Positions 34,576 through 41,291 of a stretch of DNA of 64,000 bases are shown in pieces (positions within the stretch are counted from its first letter, which is position 1; each line of letters begins with the position of its first letter). The stretch is taken from NCBI GenBank assembly GCA_902774295.1, contig CACYHP010000001.1, positions 248,001 through 312,000 on the forward strand, written 5' to 3'. Made by a program: the position numbers and the translations under genes. The DNA comes from an uncultured Bacteroidia bacterium (GTDB lineage Bacteria > Bacteroidota > Bacteroidia > Bacteroidales > F082). The notes under the pieces are model-generated. The model saw only the letters and a program-made list of their open reading frames with translations. It searched no databases and was not told the DNA's origin.

Positions 34576-35025
34576 TTATTGTTCAACTTTTTTCAATCCA
34601 TCAATTAGTTTGTCCAGTGTGGGAATCATTTTCACAATCTCTTCAGCGTCGCCTGTTTTCAGTGCCACGTCGTTGCTGAGACATTCCGGTATGTGCTTTG
34701 CCTGTTCTTGTATGGCTTTGCCTTTTTCGGTCAGTGAGACGATGCGTTGGCGCGAATCTTCCTTGCCACGGGTGCGGTTTATCAGTCCCGATTTCTCCAT
34801 TCGCTGCAAAAGAGGTGTGACGGTGTTGGTGTCGAGCATCATTTTCTTGGCGATGTCGCAGACGGGCTGTTTGTCCTGTTCCCACAACACTAATAAAACA
34901 AGGTATTGAGGGTAGGTGATGCCCAGGGGGTCAAGGTAGGGGTGATACACTCCCATCGTGAGTCGCGCCGCCGTGTAGAGCCGGAAGCAAAGTTGATTTT
35001 CCAATTTCAGTTGTTCGTATGCCAT
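34576..35025 (-). CDS. OhrR-like MarR family peroxide-sensing regulator
   Basis: A 149-residue winged-helix regulator. The N-terminus LENQLCFRLYTA puts Cys13 where the sensing Cys of OhrR proteins lies. YPQYLVLLVLWEQD, LDTNTVTPLLQRMEKSGLI and the wing GKEDSRQRIVSLTEKG are typical. The start was moved from 35052 to 35025 because the TAATTTTG box at 35050-35057 covers the longer start. Two copies of a matching operator flank that box. It leads an operon with a ferritin-like protein, peroxidase lipoprotein, exported flavodoxin and acyltransferase, and probably represses it until oxidised. Confidence 0.88.
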   Translation of the reverse strand: MAYEQLKLENQLCFRLYTAARLTMGVYHPYLDPLGITYPQYLVLLVLWEQDKQPVCDIAKKMMLDTNTVTPLLQRMEKSGLINRTRGKEDSRQRIVSLTEKGKAIQEQAKHIPECLSNDVALKTGDAEEIVKMIPTLDKLIDGLKKVEQ

Positions 35026-35034
35026 GTCAAATTT

Positions 35035-35050
35035 ATATCGTTCACGATGC
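35035..35050. promoter_or_regulatory. MarR/OhrR operator copy 1
   Basis: ATATCGTTCACGATGC is an imperfect copy of the 7+2+7 palindrome at 35070. It lies just downstream of the -7 box, over the expected transcript start. Confidence 0.55.
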
Positions 35051-35057
35051 AAAATTA
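35050..35057 (-). promoter_or_regulatory. -7 box (TAATTTTG) for the MarR-led redox operon
   Basis: TAATTTTG followed by C on the minus strand, 24 bases ahead of the chosen start at 35025 and between the two operator copies. Confidence 0.6.
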
Positions 35058-35069
35058 CAAAATATTTTT

Positions 35070-35085
35070 ATATCGTGTACGATAT
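35070..35085. promoter_or_regulatory. MarR/OhrR operator copy 2
   Basis: ATATCGTGTACGATAT is a perfect 7-bp inverted repeat around a 2-base centre. It lies upstream of the -7 box. Size and symmetry fit a MarR-family dimer. Confidence 0.65.
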
Positions 35086-35152
35086 TTTTAAAATTTTTTC
35101 AATTTTTTTTATTTTTGTAGAAAAATATAATTAAAACGAAAGAATTTAGAGT

Positions 35153-35530
35153 CTATCTGAACTTCTTCCCGGGGAAGTATTTGTTCACTTTTTTGCAATA
35201 GTCGGGATATTCAGGATATTTACTGCTGCTGATTTCCTCGGCGAGGCTGGTGCTTGCTATGAACAACACTATCAGAAGCAGTGCGCCAATCATGCTCCAG
35301 TTGATGATGCCTATGCCAGCTCCGATGGAGAAGATATAAAGGCTCACCCAGATGCTTTGCTCTGCCAGATAGTTTGGATGACGGCTCACATTCCATAGTC
35401 CGATGGTGTTGAAACCTTTGTTGTAAGGTGCCGGAAGGTCTTCGAGCTTCTGTCCGGCGTTGAGCATCTTCCATTTCTTTGAAGTTGTCAAAAAGAATAT
35501 CCAAAACGTTGCTGGCTCATTTTTTTTCAA
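35153..35530 (-). pseudogene. 3' half of a DUF1295 (steroid 5-alpha-reductase-like) membrane protein gene
   Basis: The 125-codon frame reads LNAGQKLEDLP, then NTIGLWNVSRHPNYLAEQSI and a tail SSKYPEYPDYCKKVNKYFP, which is the C-terminal half of DUF1295 proteins, including the SRHPNY signature. Full members have about 250-300 residues with several N-terminal membrane segments; these are absent, and only 48 bases separate the frame from the macrodomain gene. It is best read as a 5'-truncated remnant, though expression of the short form cannot be excluded. Confidence 0.75.
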
Positions 35531-35578
35531 GGATACAAAAAATCTCCAAATCCGAATTTTGGGCTGAGATGAGGATTT

Positions 35579-36400
35579 CTATCCTAAAATCTGTTGATAA
35601 ATCTCTTTGTCAACATCTTTAAACACATTGAAAACCAATTGTTTAATACTGCTATCGTAGTGTGTAGTCAAGTAGTCTTTAATAGTTTGCACGGCAATTT
35701 CGGCGGCCAACTGATTCGGGAAGCGGAACTCGCCCGTGGAAATACAGCAGAAAGCGATGCTTTCAAGACGGTTTTCCTCAGCGCAAGCCATGATGCTTCG
35801 GTAGCAAGAGGCCAATTGTTCCTTTTGGAACTCCGTCGGGATGCCGTTGGGGATAATAGGTCCGACCGTGTGGATGACATATTTGCAAGGCAGATTGTAG
35901 GCTTTGGTAATCTTGGCCTGGCCAGTCGACTCCTCGTGACCTTGTTGGAGCATCTGTTGATAACACTCCTCGCGCAGTTGCACACCCGCTGCAGAATGGA
36001 TGGCATTGTCGATGCATTTATGCAAAGGATGGAAGCAGCCTAACATCTGGCTGTTGGCCGCATTGACGATGGCGTCTACTTTCAGGCGGGTGATGTCGCC
36101 CTGCCAAATTGTATAGTTTAGAGTTGAGGGTTTAGAGTTTAGAGTAGTTGAAAGTGGAGAGTTTAAAGTTGATAGTTTATTTAGGTCAACAATGCCTTTT
36201 TCCTGCAATTGAATCTGCAATTCCTCGTCCTGAAAACGCAGGAACTCATCGCTGATAGGTTTTGGCCAGCGCACATTGCGCAAGGCACGAAACAGGTCAC
36301 GCTTGCCTTGCAAATCCGATGGAATCTCCATCTCGGAATATTGCAGGTCTTCTTTCAGAAGATATTCTATCAAATAGTCCAAACGATTCATCATCAACAA
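35579..36400 (-). CDS. Zinc-type macrodomain protein (ADP-ribosyl hydrolase)
   Basis: A 273-residue protein that should remove ADP-ribose from proteins. The macrodomain starts at about 97 with IWQGDITRLKVDAIVNAANS. The stretch LGCFHPLHKCIDNAIH is the mark of zinc-dependent macrodomains that accompany class M sirtuins. VIHTVGPIIPNG and CCISTGEFRFPNQLAAE complete the ADP-ribose site. Residues 73-95 (KLSTLNSPLSTTLN...) are a low-complexity insert encoded by tandem TTTAGAGTT-type words. It follows the sirtuin gene by 16 bases. The true start may be M4 (MNRLDYLIEY, 36391). Confidence 0.9.
   Translation of the reverse strand: MLMMNRLDYLIEYLLKEDLQYSEMEIPSDLQGKRDLFRALRNVRWPKPISDEFLRFQDEELQIQLQEKGIVDLNKLSTLNSPLSTTLNSKPSTLNYTIWQGDITRLKVDAIVNAANSQMLGCFHPLHKCIDNAIHSAAGVQLREECYQQMLQQGHEESTGQAKITKAYNLPCKYVIHTVGPIIPNGIPTEFQKEQLASCYRSIMACAEENRLESIAFCCISTGEFRFPNQLAAEIAVQTIKDYLTTHYDSSIKQLVFNVFKDVDKEIYQQILG
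36115..36183. repeat. Low-complexity TTTAGAGTT-type repeat inside the macrodomain gene
   Basis: About 70 bases made of varied copies of GTTTAGAGTT, GTTTAAAGTT and GATAGTTTA. It keeps the reading frame and encodes a Ser/Thr/Leu/Asn-rich segment between the N-terminal helices and the macrodomain proper. Confidence 0.7.
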
Positions 36401-36416
36401 TTAAACGATTAAACAA

Positions 36417-37247
36417 TCAACACTTCAACAATTCTTCTAATACTTCTCCAATATCCCCGTCAATCACAATCGACCTGTTTTTGATTTGTTCCACCGTGAA
36501 CGCCTCGCCGAGGTTGATGGTGGCGTAGGTCGCCTCGGGGTTTTTGTAGGTCATCTGCATAAAAGGCAGTTTGATGATGGTCGGGGTGTTGCTTCCTATT
36601 CCGAGGTCCCAATACAGGATTTTGCCGTGTTGGTGGCCGTTCACGAAATCGAGGTAACGCTGTGCAGCCTTGTGCCAGCCTTCGTCTTCCACAAAGGTCT
36701 CGTCGGAACGGAGATTGACCTTCATCTTTTCACCGCAAACGGGGCATCTCGGAATCAGCTCCGATGGGATGCGTAAATTCTCCTGTTCGGCTACCATCCT
36801 CATCACCACATCCTCGTTGTCGTAGGTCTTTTGGTGACAAGGTTTCGCACATTGGAACAACCCGTAGTCGCCTTGGGTATAGAACAACCGTTGTTTGTCG
36901 AAGCCAGCTTTTTGGAACTGGTGATCGACATTGGTGGTGATGACGAAATAGTCCTTGTCCAGCACGAGTTTCAAGAGGTTGTCGTAAACGGGTTTTGGGG
37001 CAGGCACATAGCGGTTGTAGTAGATATGTCGGCTCCAATAGGCCCAATGCTCCTCCTCGGTCGGGAACTGATGAAACCCCGCTGTGTACATATCGGTGAA
37101 GCCATATTTCTCGATAAAATCGGAAAAATACTTTTGGAAGCGTTCGCCATTATAGGTGAAGCCTGCGGAGGTGGAGAGGCCTGCGCCTGCACCGATGACG
37201 ATAGCGTCGGCGGATTGCAATGCTATGTTAAGTTTCTCTATTTCCAT
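36417..37247 (-). CDS. Class M sirtuin (SirTM), protein ADP-ribosyltransferase
   Basis: A 276-residue NAD-dependent sirtuin. GAGAGLSTSAGF (19-30) binds NAD; TTNVDHQ (104-110) replaces the usual TQNID; and LFYTQGDYG puts Gln125 in place of the catalytic His of deacetylating sirtuins, as in class M enzymes that ADP-ribosylate. Zinc ligands are CAKPC (133, 137) and CPVC (168, 171). The start was moved from 37277 to 37247 because of the -7 box at 37265-37272. In Firmicutes such genes sit with a zinc macrodomain, a GcvH-like carrier and a lipoate ligase; here only the macrodomain is present. Confidence 0.9.
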   Translation of the reverse strand: MEIEKLNIALQSADAIVIGAGAGLSTSAGFTYNGERFQKYFSDFIEKYGFTDMYTAGFHQFPTEEEHWAYWSRHIYYNRYVPAPKPVYDNLLKLVLDKDYFVITTNVDHQFQKAGFDKQRLFYTQGDYGLFQCAKPCHQKTYDNEDVVMRMVAEQENLRIPSELIPRCPVCGEKMKVNLRSDETFVEDEGWHKAAQRYLDFVNGHQHGKILYWDLGIGSNTPTIIKLPFMQMTYKNPEATYATINLGEAFTVEQIKNRSIVIDGDIGEVLEELLKC

Positions 37248-37264
37248 AAAATCAAAATACACTG

Positions 37265-37272
37265 CAAAAATA
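37265..37272 (-). promoter_or_regulatory. -7 box (TATTTTTG) for the sirtuin/macrodomain operon
   Basis: TATTTTTG followed by GC on the minus strand, 17 bases ahead of the ATG at 37247. Confidence 0.55.
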
Positions 37273-37374
37273 CACAAGATTTCTATATTTCAGCCACTTA
37301 CCTTTTGTCAATACACAAACCTTTTTGTAAGTATTGCTGAAAAACAATAAGTTAATACAAGAAGATTTACAGCA

Positions 37375-37485
37375 TTAGTATCCGCATAGTCCACAGTTCA
37401 GTCCGCAGAGAGAAAAAAGTCCGTCTTTGCGTTCAAATCCTTTAGAGACTATCTCGTTGAGGATGTTTTCAATGTCGTTCTGCAT
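37375..37485 (-). pseudogene. Short Cys-rich frame, possible DUF3795 remnant
   Basis: An ATG at 37485 opens 36 codons ending SLCGLNCGLCGY. The closely spaced cysteines resemble the CGLDCxxC start of DUF3795 proteins, but the frame stops there and nothing follows it before the sirtuin promoter. It is either a truncated remnant or a very small metal-binding peptide. No promoter box was found. Low certainty. Confidence 0.35.
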
Positions 37486-37505
37486 AAAGGGCTAGTCTTT
37501 AACCA

Positions 37506-37823
37506 TCATTTCCTTTTCGGTTTCGCCAACGGCAATTCCTTGCAAGTCGCTCGAACTAATTCGGCGATATAATCGCGGTCGTCCACATCTTCGATGAAGA
37601 AATAGTCTTTCGCGCCGTCGTAAGGTGGACGCATTTCTACGCTGCGCAACAGCGAGCGGCAAGCCTCGGTCGGTTTTATGTAGAAGCGATTGTCGCAGAC
37701 GAGGCCAAAGATGACGCCGTCGCAATAGATGCCGTAGTCGCCGAACATCTTTTTGACCATTATTTCGCCAGCCCCTTCGCACTGGTCGGCGATATATTGT
37801 ACAAAATCAGGATTGCTTGCCAT
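37506..37823 (-). CDS. TfoX N-terminal domain protein
   Basis: A 105-residue protein. MASNPDFVQYIADQCEGAG, then MVKKMFGDYGIYCDGVIFGL and YDGAKDYFFIEDVDDRDYIA are the ordered words of the TfoX/Sxy N-terminal domain. Stand-alone members are common and have no settled role; the competence role of Sxy should not be assumed. The start was moved from 37901 to 37823 because a TACCTTTG box lies at 37847-37854. Confidence 0.85.
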   Translation of the reverse strand: MASNPDFVQYIADQCEGAGEIMVKKMFGDYGIYCDGVIFGLVCDNRFYIKPTEACRSLLRSVEMRPPYDGAKDYFFIEDVDDRDYIAELVRATCKELPLAKPKRK

Positions 37824-37846
37824 GGTGAGGTGTTTTTGTGATTGCG

Positions 37847-37854
37847 CAAAGGTA
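37847..37854 (-). promoter_or_regulatory. -7 box (TACCTTTG) for the TfoX-domain gene
   Basis: TACCTTTG followed by GC on the minus strand, 23 bases ahead of the ATG at 37823. Confidence 0.6.
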
Positions 37855-37917
37855 CAAAAAATCCGCAATCCAAGTTTTCGCATGAATTGCGGACTCGTCA
37901 TGAAAACTGAAATGAAC

Positions 37918-38800
37918 CTACTTCAGTCCTTTCAGCCACCGCTCCACCTTTGCCTTACCCGTGCGGACTTCGTGCCCATAGATGCTGAACTCGCCCGTGA
38001 CGTTGGCCTTGGGGAAGGCTTTCTTCACGTCGTTAGCGCAGGAGGCCAGCCCGCTGCCCTCGTGGGTGGTGAAGGGGATGACGGTCTTTCCGTCGAGGTT
38101 GATGTCCTTGAACAGCGTGAACATCACCTGCGGGTAGGTGCCCCACCACACAGGACCGCCGATGAAGACGGTGTCGTACTGGCTGAGGTCGGGGGCGGTG
38201 CCTTCGTAAGGCGGCAGTGCCTTCGTAAGGCGGCAGTTCGCCCTTTTTGGCTTCTTCCTTGGCCAATTCGATGAGCGGCATATAGGCCATGCCGTCGTAC
38301 TTGTGGGTGACAATCTCAAACTGGTCGGCACCTTTGCTTTCAGTGATGTAGTCGGCCACGATCTTGGTGTTGCCGACCTCGATGTTGCCCACGCTGTAGT
38401 TGTCGCCCGCACCAATCCAAACGTTTTCGCAGATGTGGACGGGCTTGCAAAGGAGAATCTGGCGGTCGTAGAGGTCGTGGTTGTTGGAGATGAGTTGCGC
38501 ATTGGCGGCAATCATGGCGCCGTCATCAATGGTGATACCACCACGGGCCATCATCAGGCAGTTGTTCATGATCATCACGTTCTTCCCGATGTGGACGCGG
38601 TCGAAGCAAACACCCGTAAGGCGGGGCATCACCCAGCTGCCTTCGCTGATGTTATCGCCGAAGAGCTCACGCACGAGGGCGTTGTACTTATCGGTGTAAG
38701 GCATCGTGTGGTTCAGTTTGAAAAGGACTTGTGCTTGGCGCACGCCTTCCGCGTGTTCTTCGGCTGTGGTCAGCCTGGGGTCAACTCTTTGTTCTTGCAT
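37918..38800 (-). pseudogene. Broken chimera: hexapeptide acetyltransferase joined to a frameshifted flavodoxin
   Basis: From MQEQRVDPRL (38800) the frame encodes the first two thirds of a maltose O-acetyltransferase-like enzyme, up to CENVWIGAG. Without a stop it passes into a flavodoxin (YSVGNIEVGNTKIVADYI). At 38199-38236 a 19-bp tandem duplication shifts the frame; the rest of the flavodoxin (YDTVFIGGPVWWGTYPQ to the end at 37918) is intact in the next frame. So there are two lesions: loss of the acetyltransferase tail by a deletion, then a duplication. A -7 box (38825) still precedes it. Confidence 0.85.
38199..38236. repeat. 19-bp perfect tandem duplication
   Basis: TGCCTTCGTAAGGCGGCAG occurs twice in a row (38199-38217 and 38218-38236). 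Because 19 is not a multiple of 3, the second unit breaks the flavodoxin frame. Removing one unit gives an uninterrupted KKGELPPYEGTAPDLSQYD reading. Confidence 0.95.
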
Positions 38801-38824
38801 TGTCTTGGGTTTTGAATTACGATG

Positions 38825-38832
38825 CAAAATTA
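38825..38832 (-). promoter_or_regulatory. -7 box (TAATTTTG) for the broken acetyltransferase-flavodoxin gene
   Basis: TAATTTTG followed by C on the minus strand. It overlaps the most upstream ATG (38827), so translation must start at 38800 (MQEQRVDP). Confidence 0.55.
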
Positions 38833-38920
38833 CAGCAACTTAATGGATTATAAGTTTCACAAAAAGTATCAATATTTTCACAAATTACACAAAATAATTC
38901 CGTCATTATGAAAATTTTTT

Positions 38921-38928
38921 TATTTTTG
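38921..38928 (+). promoter_or_regulatory. -7 box (TATTTTTG) directly before the short araC-like gene
   Basis: TATTTTTG followed by C ends four bases before the ATG at 38933, so the transcript would start at or next to the start codon. Confidence 0.5.
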
Positions 38929-38932
38929 CACT

Positions 38933-39313
38933 ATGAAAGTTGATTTTCAATATTCCACCGATTTCCATAGCGACCGCACCGCCATCATCGTCCGTCAGCT
39001 GGCCGACCTGCTCGCCACCGGCATCAGTCGCACCGAGCGCGAAGTGAGCTACTATGCCGAGCGGCTGAACGTCTCGCCGAAATACCTCTCCGCCACAGTT
39101 AAACGTGTGACGGGCCACAGCGTCAGCAGTTACATCAACCGTGCCACCGTGCCCATCCTGAAAGGTTTATTGGACGACGAGCGCCTCTCGCTTACCCAAA
39201 TCGCCGACCGCATGAACTTCACCTCGCTGAGCTATTTCAGCCGCTACTGCACCAAGCACCTCGGCCAGTCGCCCAGCGAGTACAGACGGAGCTTGCAGCC
39301 GAAAGTGATTTAG
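38933..39313 (+). CDS. Short AraC-type regulator (DNA-binding domain only)
   Basis: A 126-residue protein made of the AraC C-terminal region: AERLNVSPKYLSATVKRVTG (first HTH, about 42-61) and LTQIADRMNFTSLSYFSRYC with GQSPSEYRRS (second HTH). The usual N-terminal ligand domain of about 150 residues is missing. The promoter-like box ends 4 bases before the ATG, so this may be a leaderless gene or the 3' part of a lost one. It diverges from the broken acetyltransferase-flavodoxin gene, its likely former target. It overlaps the thioesterase stop by 4 bases. Confidence 0.75.
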   Translation: MKVDFQYSTDFHSDRTAIIVRQLADLLATGISRTEREVSYYAERLNVSPKYLSATVKRVTGHSVSSYINRATVPILKGLLDDERLSLTQIADRMNFTSLSYFSRYCTKHLGQSPSEYRRSLQPKVI

Positions 39314-40011
39314 GAGAATTCAATAATTGCGCTCACATCCTCACCAATCGATAAAGAGACAATGATCACACCGTCATGTTTGTATATGGTAGGGACAAGC
39401 ATGTCGCTCAGCTTGGCAGCGACACGGTATTCCACCCGTAAGCCCTTGATTTCGAAATCTTCCGGCAGAAGTTCCATAGCCATACGTACATAGTTGGCAT
39501 TGTTAAGATGCTTGTTGTAGTCGATGTCTGCACGAAGTACCTTGACAGGCTCCAGAACTTCACCTTCTGTTTTCGGCAGTATGATACGGCGGTCTTTGTA
39601 GTCCATCTCCAGCTGCGGCTCGATGAGCAAGGATCCGGCGACGGTGTCATCGACACGTTTCAGCTTGCCGTTTGCCTTGTCCACAAAGGCGCCCATGCTC
39701 CAAGTGCGGTAGCAGGGTTTGCCCTCTGCGTCATAGATAAAGGTGTTGCGGAAACCGAACATTGGTTTCATGCCATATACCGAGGTCGTCACGGTCAGTT
39801 CTTCCTTGAAATCCGGCACTCTGACAATCTCCACCTGCCTTGAGGCCAGAAGTTGCGCCATGTTCTCACGCGCGAAGTAGTCCTTCACCTGTGGCTCGCT
39901 GTCGATCCACATCTCAGAGCAGTCCTGCATCATCTGGAGCGCCGAATAGAGTTTCAGCTTGCCTTCGCTGTCGCAGGTGCTTGTTGTTACCTTATATATT
40001 AAGCTGTACAT
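39310..40011 (-). CDS. Acyl-ACP thioesterase
   Basis: A 233-residue double-hotdog enzyme that releases fatty acids from acyl carrier protein. The first hotdog has YSALQMMQDCSEMW and ASRQVEIVRVPDFKEEL; the second holds the catalytic region DYNKHLNNANYVRMAMELLP, with the Asn and His of the family. Length fits bacterial members (about 240). Its upstream side is a stretch of gene remnants. The fatty acid chain length preferred cannot be told. Confidence 0.9.
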   Translation of the reverse strand: MYSLIYKVTTSTCDSEGKLKLYSALQMMQDCSEMWIDSEPQVKDYFARENMAQLLASRQVEIVRVPDFKEELTVTTSVYGMKPMFGFRNTFIYDAEGKPCYRTWSMGAFVDKANGKLKRVDDTVAGSLLIEPQLEMDYKDRRIILPKTEGEVLEPVKVLRADIDYNKHLNNANYVRMAMELLPEDFEIKGLRVEYRVAAKLSDMLVPTIYKHDGVIIVSLSIGEDVSAIIEFS

Positions 40012-40024
40012 TTTTATTTCTTCC

Positions 40025-40075
40025 TTAAACTTTTATCTTTTTTATCACCTTGGCAGGAACGCCACCTCCACTAGA
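40025..40075 (-). pseudogene. C-terminal scrap of a hexapeptide acetyltransferase gene
   Basis: On the minus strand the frame GGGVPAKVIKKIKV ends at a TAA (40025-40027). GGxPAKVIKKI is the usual tail of hexapeptide acetyltransferases, as in the intact protein at 25660-26205. No start or helix repeats remain upstream, so only the last ~14 codons survive. Confidence 0.6.
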
Positions 40076-40128
40076 GCGTATGAGTTGAAATAATCCACAT
40101 GACAGGGACGGTAAGAATCTCTCCAGAT

Positions 40129-40256
40129 TTATAGATCCAGATTTACCAACTCATACTTCTTTGTTCCAAGTCCGATTTTCTCGGCCCAGTCGATGGTGTG
40201 GGTGCCGTGTTGAATGTCGCGCGCGGGCCTCCGTCGATGATGATGATTTTTTTCAT
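40129..40256 (-). pseudogene. Internally deleted flavodoxin-like reductase gene
   Basis: From ATG at 40256 the frame reads MKKIIIIDGGPRATFNTA, the start of a WrbA/NADPH-dependent FMN reductase-like protein. In the next frame the sequence continues HGTHTIDWAEKIGLGTKKYE and stops at 40129 (VNLDL), which looks like the C-terminus of the same kind of protein. About 130 codons between them are missing. Both ends survive within 128 bases. Confidence 0.7.
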
Positions 40257-40263
40257 TGTCATT

Positions 40264-40536
40264 TTATTTTCGTTCACAAAAAGTTACATGTACCATGTCG
40301 CCAAAGCTCTTGCCAATCTGTTTTCGGATGTCCTTACGCACACCGATGATGAAGCAAGGCGTCCCCATCTTGACGATCTGCCCGTCGTATGGCACACCGT
40401 CGAAGGTGGCATGAACCGCCAGTCGCCCTTTCCCGAAGATTGCCTTGATGTCGAAAGGCACCTCCACGTATGCGGCATCCATGTCCTCGTTTTGGTAGAT
40501 GATGGCTTCGAATTCGTATGGTGTTGCTGTGCTCAT
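40264..40536 (-). CDS. DUF1905 domain protein
   Basis: A 90-residue protein. [20 protein letters not shown], then [19 protein letters not shown] and [20 protein letters not shown] match the DUF1905 beta-barrel family. Function of the family is unknown. The start at 40536 (MSTATPYEF) is preferred to the 40626 frame opening, whose first 30 residues are the shadow of the overlapping upstream remnant. It has no promoter box of its own and may have been co-transcribed with the broken DfsB-like gene. Confidence 0.8.
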   Translation of the reverse strand: MSTATPYEFEAIIYQNEDMDAAYVEVPFDIKAIFGKGRLAVHATFDGVPYDGQIVKMGTPCFIIGVRKDIRKQIGKSFGDMVHVTFCERK

Positions 40537-40537
40537 G

Positions 40538-40725
40538 TTATTTCTTGATGTTTTTCTGGTGCTTCTCCACCAGCATCTTGTCCATCTCGTGGTAGTTCTT
40601 GCGGTATTCGTCGGGCAGGTAGTCACGAGGGTGACCTTCGCGGATGTTGTTCACAAACTCGCGCATCAGCACCTGCCACTCATAGAGATGGATTAGCAGG
40701 TCGCGGAGGCTTTTTGCCGTTTGAC
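40538..40725 (-). pseudogene. Fragment of a ClbS/DfsB-family four-helix protein gene
   Basis: The open frame without any start codon reads SLRDLLIHLYEWQVLMREFV, then [20 protein letters not shown] and ends KNIKK. RDxLIHLYEWxxxLxxW and a following Y-EMN-like word are typical of the ClbS/DfsB family (DUF1706), whose full length is about 170. The first 30-40 residues and the last third are missing. A probable remnant. Confidence 0.65.
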
Positions 40726-40754
40726 AAAAGAAAAACCATTGTAAAAAGCGACAA

Positions 40755-41291
40755 TCACACTTGTTTGCCTAATTCGTAAGCCTCCTGCAGCTTGGCATTG
40801 CCGGCAATCTCTTTCGGTCCGCCCACACCGCCGCAGAAGATATGGCCTTTGAGACTTGACTTGCCGTAGCAGTCGATCCAGCCCTGCAGACCGCTCTCGG
40901 CACGCTTCGGCACAAACTCCTCGTTTTCAGCTGCTGTGGTCAGCAGATAGATGTCGCGGAATTTGTAATCCTTGGGATACATAGCGTTCATGCGGTCGAT
41001 GAGGGTCTTCATCTGGCCACTCATCTCGTAGTAGTAGATCGGCGTGGCCCAGCAGACGACATCGGCGTTCAAGACGCTCTCCATAATGGCCGGCACATTG
41101 TCCTTGATGACGCAGGCTCCCGTCTTTTGGCATGACAGACAGCCGATGCAAAACTTGATTTCCTTGCCTCGCAGCGAGACAAACTCCACTTGATGCCCAG
41201 CGGCTTCCGCGCCCTTGGCAAATTGCTCTGCCATCGCATGGCTGTTCGAGCCGGGACGGAGACTTGTTGAGATTACGATTACTTTTTTCAT
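40755..41291 (-). CDS. NADPH-dependent FMN reductase / WrbA-like flavoprotein
   Basis: A 178-residue flavodoxin-fold reductase. VIVISTSLRPGSNSHAMAEQ is the FMN phosphate loop; FCIGCLSCQKTGACVIKD is the four-cysteine insertion of the iron-sulfur-flavoprotein-like subfamily; ATPIYYYEMSGQMKTLIDR is the flavin-ring loop. It may reduce quinones or other small compounds. It overlaps the upstream acetyltransferase gene by 4 bases, so the two are coupled. Confidence 0.87.
   Translation of the reverse strand: MKKVIVISTSLRPGSNSHAMAEQFAKGAEAAGHQVEFVSLRGKEIKFCIGCLSCQKTGACVIKDNVPAIMESVLNADVVCWATPIYYYEMSGQMKTLIDRMNAMYPKDYKFRDIYLLTTAAENEEFVPKRAESGLQGWIDCYGKSSLKGHIFCGGVGGPKEIAGNAKLQEAYELGKQV

Noticed and set aside
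37918..38511. 197-codon frame as an independent flavodoxin gene
   Set aside because: Its first ~95 residues are a Ser/Thr-rich shadow; only the part after the 19-bp duplication is flavodoxin. It was merged into one pseudogene.
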